Shown: positions 58,816-64,000 of the stretch, in pieces
Position numbering within the stretch: position 1 is the stretch's first letter
Layout: every line of letters starts with the position of its first letter
Source: Micromonospora sp. CB01531
GTDB lineage: Bacteria > Actinomycetota > Actinomycetes > Mycobacteriales > Micromonosporaceae
DNA: 64,000 bases
Direction of reading: 5' to 3'
Assembly: GCF_001905095.1 (NCBI RefSeq)
Contig: NZ_LWLS01000094.1
Location: 1 to 64,000, forward strand
The notes under the pieces: model-generated
What the model was told of the DNA's origin: nothing
Seen by the model: only the letters and a program-made list of their open reading frames with translations
Databases searched by the model: none
Made by a program: the position numbers and the translations under genes

Positions 58816-60417
58816 TCACATTCGGAAGACGCCGAAGCCGTCGGCGCCCCGGACCGGCCCGTTGTGGATCGCCGACAGGCAGAGCCCGAGGACGGTACGG
58901 GTGTCCCGGGGGTCGATCACCCCGTCGTCGTAGAGCCGGCCGGAGAGGAAGAGCGCCCCGGACTGGGATTCGATCTGCTGCTCCACCATCGCCCGCATCG
59001 CGGCGTCGGAGTCCTCGTCGTACTCCCGGCCCCGGGCGGCGGCGGCCTGCCGGGCCACGATGGAGAGCACCCCGGCGAGCTGTGCCGGGCCCATCACCGC
59101 CGACTTGGCGTTCGGCCAGGTGAACAGGAACCTCGGCTCGTACGCCCGCCCGCACATGCCGTAGTTGCCGGCACCGTACGAGGCGCCCAGGTTGACGGTC
59201 AGGTGCGGCACGGTCGAGTTGGCCACCGCGTTGATCATCAAGGCGCCGTGCTTGATGATGCCGCGCTGCTCGTACTCGGTGCCGACCATGTAGCCGGTGG
59301 TGTTCTGCAGGAAGACCAGCGGGGTGTCGGTGGCGTTGGCGAGCTGGATGAACTGGGCCGCCTTCTGCGCCTCCTCGCTGAACAGCACGCCCCGGACGTT
59401 GGCGAGCACCCCGACCGGCCACCCGTGCAGCTCGCCCCAGCCGGTGACCAGCGCGCTGCCGTAGCTGGGCTTGAACTCGTCGAACTCGCTGCCGTCGAGC
59501 ACCCGGGCGAGCACCTCGCGGGGATCGAAGGGCACCTTGAGGTCGGCGCTGGCGAGGCCGAGCAGCTCCTCCGGGTCGTACCTCGGCGGCTGGGGGTGCG
59601 CGGTGCGCGGCGGCGGGCCCTGCTTGCGCCAGTTGAGCCGGCGTACGCACCGCCGGGCCAGCCGGATGCCGTCCCGCTCGTCCTCGGCGAGGAAGTCGGC
59701 CAGGCCCGACCGCGTGGCGTGCATGACCGCCCCGCCCAACGACTCGTCGTCGGTCACCTCGCCGGTGGCCATCTTCACGAGCGGCGGCCCGGCCAGGTAC
59801 ACCTGGGACCGGTCCCGGATCATGATCGTGTAGTCGGACATCCCCGGCATGTACGCGCCGCCGGCGGTGGCGTTGCCGAACACCACGCTGACCGTGGGGA
59901 TCTTCGCCGCGGAGAGCCGGGTCAGGTCGCGGAACACCCGGCCGCCCGGGATGAAGATCTCCGCCTGGGTGGGCAGGTCCGCGCCGGCCGACTCGACCAG
60001 GTTGACCATCAGCAGCCGGTTGGCCAGGGCTATCTCGCCGGCCCGCCGGGTCTTGGCCAGCGACCACGGGTTAACCGCGCCGCCGCGTACGGTCGGGTCG
60101 TTGGCGACGACCAGGCACTCCACGCCCTCGACCACCCCGAGGCCGGTCACCACGCTGGCGCCGACCGGGAAGTCGGTGCCGTACCCGGCCACCGGCGACA
60201 GCTCCAGGAACGGGCTGTCCGGGTCGAGCAGCAGCTCGATCCGCTCCCGGGGCAGCAGCTTGCCGCGTTTGTGGTGCCGGGTCACGTACTTCTCGCCGCC
60301 GCCGGCCCGAGCCTGGTCGAGCGCGGCGTCCAGCTCGGCGAGGCGGGCCAGCAGGGCCGCCTGGTTGGCCTGATAGGCCGGCGAGGATGGATCGAGCGAG
60401 CTGTCCAGTGTGGTCAC
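58816..60417 (-). CDS. Acyl-CoA carboxylase, carboxyltransferase (beta) subunit
   Basis: This 533-residue protein belongs to the propionyl/methylcrotonyl-CoA carboxylase beta family. It has RHHKRGKLLPRERIELLLDPDS, NPWSLAKTRRAGEIAL, GNATAGGAYMPGMSDYTIM, and the C-terminal NTTGYMVGTEYEQRGIIKHGA with GASYGAGNYGMCGRAY. This pair of oxyanion-forming glycine blocks binds the biotin and acyl-CoA. GTG 60417 overlaps the upstream stop (GTGA). The GKLLPRERI start and NPWSL block favour methylcrotonyl/geranyl-type over propionyl-type, but this is uncertain. Confidence 0.95.
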   Translation of the reverse strand: MTTLDSSLDPSSPAYQANQAALLARLAELDAALDQARAGGGEKYVTRHHKRGKLLPRERIELLLDPDSPFLELSPVAGYGTDFPVGASVVTGLGVVEGVECLVVANDPTVRGGAVNPWSLAKTRRAGEIALANRLLMVNLVESAGADLPTQAEIFIPGGRVFRDLTRLSAAKIPTVSVVFGNATAGGAYMPGMSDYTIMIRDRSQVYLAGPPLVKMATGEVTDDESLGGAVMHATRSGLADFLAEDERDGIRLARRCVRRLNWRKQGPPPRTAHPQPPRYDPEELLGLASADLKVPFDPREVLARVLDGSEFDEFKPSYGSALVTGWGELHGWPVGVLANVRGVLFSEEAQKAAQFIQLANATDTPLVFLQNTTGYMVGTEYEQRGIIKHGALMINAVANSTVPHLTVNLGASYGAGNYGMCGRAYEPRFLFTWPNAKSAVMGPAQLAGVLSIVARQAAAARGREYDEDSDAAMRAMVEQQIESQSGALFLSGRLYDDGVIDPRDTRTVLGLCLSAIHNGPVRGADGFGVFRM

Positions 60418-61553
60418 AGCCCCATGCCCTTCGCGATGATCTCGTTCATGATCTCGGTGGTGCCGCCGCCGAGGCCGAGGATCCGGGCGTCCCGGTAGTG
60501 CCGTTCCACCTCGGCGTCGCGCAGATAGCCGAAGCCGCCGTGCAGTTGCAGCGCCTGGTCGACGACCTGGTCGCACGCCGCGACGGCGACGTTCTTGGCC
60601 ATCGCCACCTCGGTCACCACCGGCTGCCCGGCGGCGACCCGCTCGGCCACGTCGTGCACGTAAGCCCGGGCGGCCTCGGCCCGGGTGTGCATCTCGGCCA
60701 GCCGGTGCCGGATCAGTTGCCGGCTGGCCAGCGGCCGGCCGAAGGTGGATCGGTCCCGGCACCAGCGGACGGCCAGTTCGACGCAGCGCTGCGCGATCGC
60801 GTACGCCTGGGTGGCCAGGGACAGCCGCTCGGTGGCGAAGTGCTGCATGATCGCAATGAAGCCGGTGTCCTCCGGGCCGACCCGGTTCGCCACCGGCACC
60901 CGGACGTCGGTGAAGGACAGCTCGGCGGTGTCCGAGCAGTGCCAGCCCAGTTTCTCCAGCGGCCGGCCGACCGTGAAGCCGGGCGTGCCCTTCTCGATCA
61001 GCAGGAGGCTGAGCTCGCCGCTGCCTGGAAAATCGGCGCACACCGCCGTGGTCACGAAGTCCGCCCGGGTGCCGCTGGTGATGTAGGCCTTCGACCCGTT
61101 CACCACGTAGTGTTCGCCGTCCCGGCGGGCGGTGGTGCGGATGCCCGCCACGTCGGAGCCGCCGTCCGGTTCGGTGATCGCCAGGGCGCCGATCATCGTC
61201 CCCGCGAGGGTGGGCCGGACGTACCGATCGATCAGGTCCGCGTCCCCGGCGGCGACCATGTGCGGCAGGGCGATGCCGTGCGTGAACAGGGCGGCGACCA
61301 GCCCGGACGAGCCGCCCGAACGGATGATCTCCTCGGTGACCACGATCGAGTCGAGCAGGTCGCCGCCGCTGCCCCCGACCTTCTCGGGGAAGCCGATGCC
61401 GAGCAGCCCGACCTTCGCAGCGGTTTCGTGCAGCGACCGGGGCACCTCGCCGGCCCGTTCCCAGTCGTCCAGGTACGGCAGCACCTCCCTGGTCACGAAG
61501 GCGCGGGCCAGCTCGCGGAGCTGCCGGCGTTCCGGGGTGTCCACGATGGTCAC
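60414..61553 (-). CDS. Acyl-CoA dehydrogenase (isovaleryl/citronellyl type)
   Basis: This 379-residue ACAD has ALAITEPDGGSDVAGIRTTARRDGE and KAYITSGTRADFVTTAV as FAD/acyl site. The catalytic Glu is E242 in HFATERLSL. The C-terminal position normally occupied by the MCAD-type Glu is GGGTTEI, a change seen in isovaleryl-CoA and citronellyl-CoA dehydrogenases. The GTG at 61553 overlaps the AtuA stop and has GGAGGAGGG upstream. It is the first of two dehydrogenases in the operon, both with the same active-site logic, perhaps for sequential oxidation. Confidence 0.94.
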   Translation of the reverse strand: MTIVDTPERRQLRELARAFVTREVLPYLDDWERAGEVPRSLHETAAKVGLLGIGFPEKVGGSGGDLLDSIVVTEEIIRSGGSSGLVAALFTHGIALPHMVAAGDADLIDRYVRPTLAGTMIGALAITEPDGGSDVAGIRTTARRDGEHYVVNGSKAYITSGTRADFVTTAVCADFPGSGELSLLLIEKGTPGFTVGRPLEKLGWHCSDTAELSFTDVRVPVANRVGPEDTGFIAIMQHFATERLSLATQAYAIAQRCVELAVRWCRDRSTFGRPLASRQLIRHRLAEMHTRAEAARAYVHDVAERVAAGQPVVTEVAMAKNVAVAACDQVVDQALQLHGGFGYLRDAEVERHYRDARILGLGGGTTEIMNEIIAKGMGL

Positions 61554-63283
61554 GACCGTCCCTCCTCCATAGCCGGCCCAGCGGGCAGGTCCGCCGGCAG
61601 ATCCACGATCCGGGAGCGGAGCAGTTCGCCGAGCGCCTTGGCCTGCGGGTCGAACCGGGTGGAGGCGGCCACCCCCGGCCCGAGCAGCCCCCGGATCACG
61701 AAGTTGACCGCGCGCAGGTTCGGCAGCTCGTACCGCTCGACGGTCAGCGGGGCGGTCTCCGGCAGCAGTTCGGCCAGCCGCTCGACGGTGAGCCAGCCGC
61801 GCAGCCAGGTCCAGGTCGCGCCGGTCCGGGCCCAGACGCCCAGGTTGGCGTCTCCACCCTTGTCCCCGGACCGGGCACCCACCAGTTCGCCGAGGGCCGC
61901 CCGCCGGGTCGGGCCCGCCGGGCGCCCGTACCCGAGGGCCGGCCCGGTGGCGGGCGCCGCCGTGGTCCCGTGCGGCGGCGCGGCCTCCGGCGCGGTCGTC
62001 GTCCGCGCCGGCGCGGCGATCGGCACGCGTAACCCGTCGGGCAGCACCGCCACGTGCGCGACAGCGTCCTGCGGAATGGTGTCGGCGGTGAACACGCCGT
62101 AGGGCGTCGCGTCGCCGGGCACGGTGGTCAGGGTGCAGCCCGGGTAGGAGGCCAACGCCAGTTCCACCGCCGCCGCCGAGAAGTCCCGTCCGGCCCGCGC
62201 CCGGTCGCCGTCCCGCAGGTGTACGTGCAGCAGCGCGCTCGCCGCCTCGGTGTCGGTGGCGTCCGAATGATCGGTACGGGCCAGCACGAACTCCAGCCCC
62301 TCCGTGCCGACCGCCTCCTCCACCTGTCCCCGGACCAGGGCCGCCTTGGCCGGGATGTCCAGCCCACAGAGCACGAACGTCATCGAGTTGCGGAATCCGC
62401 CCAGGTTGTTGACGCCCACCTTGAGGGTGTCCGGCGGGGGCGTGCCCCGGACGCCGTGGACTCGTACCCGGTCCGGGCCGTCCGGGCTGAGCCGCACCGT
62501 GTCCAGCCGGCTCACCACGTCCGGCCCGAGGTACGCCGGCCCGCCCACCTCGTACAACAGTTGGGCGGTGACCGTCTCGACGGCGACCGCGCCCCCGGTG
62601 CCGGGATGCTTGGTGAGCACCGCGGAGCCGTCCGCGTGGATCTCCGCGATCGGGAAGCCCGGCCGGTGACCGCCGTCCGGCAGCTCGGTGAAGAAGCTGA
62701 AGTTGCCGCCGGTGACCTGCGCCCCGCACTCGATCAGGTGCCCGGCGACGGTGGCCCCGGCCAGCGCGTCCAGGTCGTCCCGGGTCCAGCCGAAGCGGGC
62801 GATGGCCGGGCCGACCGCCAGCGAGGCGTCGGTGACCCGGCCGGTGACCACGACGTCCGACCCCGCGTCGAGGCAGGCCGCGATCCCGAACGCCCCCAGG
62901 TACGCGTTGGCGGTCAGCGCGTCCGGCCGGGCGAGCGCGTCGCCCTCGACGTACCCGATCCGGACGCGGAGGCCGAGCCGGTCGGCGAGCGCGGCGAGCG
63001 CGGCGGCCAAGCCGGCCGGGTTGAGCCCGCCGGCGTTGGTCACCAGCCGCACCCCGCGGTCGAGCGCGGTGCCGAGGCAGCCCTCCAACTGCAGGAGGAA
63101 GGTCTTCGCGTAGCCGAGGGCGGGGTCGCGCATCCGGTCCCGGCCGAGGATCAGCATGGTCAGCTCGGCCAGGTAGTCGCCGGTCAGCACGTCCAGCTCG
63201 CCGCCGTCGAGCATCTCCCGCCAGGCGGTGAGCCGGTCGCCGTAGAAGCCGGAGGCGTTGCCGACCCGCAGCACCGGGGTCAT
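61550..63283 (-). CDS. AtuA-like protein (DUF1446, acyclic terpene utilisation)
   Basis: This 577-residue protein has a DUF1446 N-domain: VGNASGFYGDRLTAWREML, YLAELTMLILGRDR, VTNAGGLNPAGLAAAL and GSDVVVTGRVTDASLAVGPA. A C-terminal domain of the same family follows the low-complexity linker (APARTTTAPEAAPPHG), with LGELVGARSGDKGGDANLGVWA. It is named for the atu cluster of Pseudomonas. Start ATG 63283 overlaps the TIGR03084 stop. The family's chemical role is not firmly settled. In this operon it likely works on a terpenoid or branched acyl-CoA intermediate. Confidence 0.9.
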   Translation of the reverse strand: MTPVLRVGNASGFYGDRLTAWREMLDGGELDVLTGDYLAELTMLILGRDRMRDPALGYAKTFLLQLEGCLGTALDRGVRLVTNAGGLNPAGLAAALAALADRLGLRVRIGYVEGDALARPDALTANAYLGAFGIAACLDAGSDVVVTGRVTDASLAVGPAIARFGWTRDDLDALAGATVAGHLIECGAQVTGGNFSFFTELPDGGHRPGFPIAEIHADGSAVLTKHPGTGGAVAVETVTAQLLYEVGGPAYLGPDVVSRLDTVRLSPDGPDRVRVHGVRGTPPPDTLKVGVNNLGGFRNSMTFVLCGLDIPAKAALVRGQVEEAVGTEGLEFVLARTDHSDATDTEAASALLHVHLRDGDRARAGRDFSAAAVELALASYPGCTLTTVPGDATPYGVFTADTIPQDAVAHVAVLPDGLRVPIAAPARTTTAPEAAPPHGTTAAPATGPALGYGRPAGPTRRAALGELVGARSGDKGGDANLGVWARTGATWTWLRGWLTVERLAELLPETAPLTVERYELPNLRAVNFVIRGLLGPGVAASTRFDPQAKALGELLRSRIVDLPADLPAGPAMEEGRS

Positions 63284-64000
63284 GCCGTCTCCTTGGTGCG
63301 CCCGCTGCCGGCCGCGGCCCGCTTGGCGCCGGGTGGGCCGGCGAACGCCTGCGCCACGTCCAGCCATTCGTCCGCGACCGGCCCGGTGGCGACCAGGGCC
63401 AGGTCGGTGCGGTGCCGGCGCTGGGTGACCAGCAGGCAGAAGTCGAGCGCCGGCCCGGTGACCAGGTCGGCCGCGTCCACCGGCCCGAACGTCCAGAGCG
63501 CGCCGTCGGGCGCCGCCAGCTCCACCCGCACCGGCGCCGCCGGCATCGGGCGGCCGTGCGCGGCGAAGCCGTGCCCGAGGGTACGGAAGCCGAGATGCGC
63601 GACGTGCCGCAGGCGAGCGGTTGGCGCCCGACCGACGCCGAGCGCCTCGGCCACGTCCTCGCCGTGCGCCCAGGTCTCCATGATCCGGGCGGTCACCATT
63701 GAGGCGGGTGACATCCCGGTGCCGTACCAGGGCAGTCTCTCGCCGGGCGGGGCGGCGGCCAGGGCCGCCGCGAGCGCGGCCCGGCCGTCCCGCCAGCGGG
63801 CGAGCAGCTCGGCCGGCGGGGCGAGGAACGCCGCCGCGCCGTCGTCGACCAGGCGGGCCGGGTCCGGCGCGTCCGTGACCGAGGCGAAGAACGCGGCGGC
63901 GTCGGTCGCGGCGAGGTGGGCCACGTGGTCGGTCCAGGCCAGGTGGGCGATCTGGTGGGCGACCGTCCAGCCCGGGGCCGGCGTCGGCCGGTCCCACTCC
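63280..64000 (-). CDS. TIGR03084/maleylpyruvate isomerase-like metal-binding protein (partial)
   Basis: The frame runs from TGA at 63280 to the window edge without a stop, giving about 239 residues of a protein whose N-terminus lies outside. Visible are EWDRPTPAPGWTVAHQIAHL, then AWTDHVAHLAATDAAAFF, SPASMVTARIMETWAHGEDVAEAL, and HLGFRTLGHGFAAHGR. Histidines in HQIAHL and WAHGEDV are the metal ligands expected for the DinB-like/MDMPI fold of the TIGR03084 family. It is the first visible gene of the catabolic operon. Its function in the pathway is unknown. Confidence 0.88.
   Translation of the reverse strand, partial: EWDRPTPAPGWTVAHQIAHLAWTDHVAHLAATDAAAFFASVTDAPDPARLVDDGAAAFLAPPAELLARWRDGRAALAAALAAAPPGERLPWYGTGMSPASMVTARIMETWAHGEDVAEALGVGRAPTARLRHVAHLGFRTLGHGFAAHGRPMPAAPVRVELAAPDGALWTFGPVDAADLVTGPALDFCLLVTQRRHRTDLALVATGPVADEWLDVAQAFAGPPGAKRAAAGSGRTKETA

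Overview
The window is chromosomal DNA from a very high-GC actinobacterium. Gene content, the strong G/C third-position bias, frequent GTG/TTG starts and ATGA/GTGA stop-start overlaps point to Micromonosporaceae (Micromonospora or a close relative). That placement is inferred from gene content and order, not from a search. About 50 genes are supported, with the 3' end of dnaX at the left edge and the 5' end of a TIGR03084-type gene cut off at the right edge. No transposon, prophage, CRISPR array or rRNA is visible.

Region by region. 0-1.4 kb: dnaX tail, ybaB and recR, the usual replication/recombination trio. 1.8-7.7 kb: a complete peptide-type ABC importer operon (lipoprotein, two permeases, two ATPases) with a 15-bp hairpin between the binding protein and the permeases. 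7.8-11.7 kb: two tandem RNHCP zinc-finger proteins, an HNH lipoprotein with a small partner, and a DHA2 drug exporter. 11.8-20.4 kb: amino-acid biosynthesis. leuA lies behind a leader peptide with three consecutive Leu codons and an 11-bp stem-loop. lysC carries an internal start for a separate beta subunit and is followed by asd. Between them lie an MFS protein, an ArsR-type regulator, a nitroreductase and a lipoprotein. 20.5-28.9 kb: a GAF-GGDEF diguanylate cyclase divergent from a metallophosphoesterase, a hydrolase, a secreted 5'-nucleotidase, an MFS exporter and a ChaA-type antiporter. 29-39 kb: tRNA-Pro(CGG), then the conserved actinobacterial block metallophosphoesterase / class A PBP with PASTA / WhiB4-WblA / two ArsA-like ATPases / DUF4177 / RidA / MBL hydrolase. 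The order closely parallels Rv3683-Rv3677c of M. tuberculosis. 39-45 kb: a giant zinc-ribbon/class III cyclase/ATPase/TPR protein, a membrane protein and a Ser/Thr kinase with an extracellular domain. 45-55.6 kb: a secreted S33 peptidase, then an accessory-looking cluster. It holds a TPR protein, a membrane protein overlapping a small TTG-start protein, a divergent 1255-residue TPR-CHAT protease with an intact His/Cys dyad, and an orphan amino-acid-binding lipoprotein plus polytopic membrane protein with no ABC partners. 55.6-64 kb: a minus-strand catabolic operon of six tightly coupled genes (TIGR03084, AtuA-like, acyl-CoA dehydrogenase, carboxyltransferase, biotin carboxylase, acyl-CoA dehydrogenase).

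Most of the window is ordinary core genome. The best candidate for an undescribed system is the CHAT-centred cluster at 47.2-53.5 kb (possibly to 55.6 kb). It has the architecture expected of a protease-effector conflict or programmed-death module, but its non-CHAT members could not be assigned to families by reading alone. Regulatory RNA signals (leuA leader, lysC internal start, inter-cistronic hairpin) are the next most useful observations.
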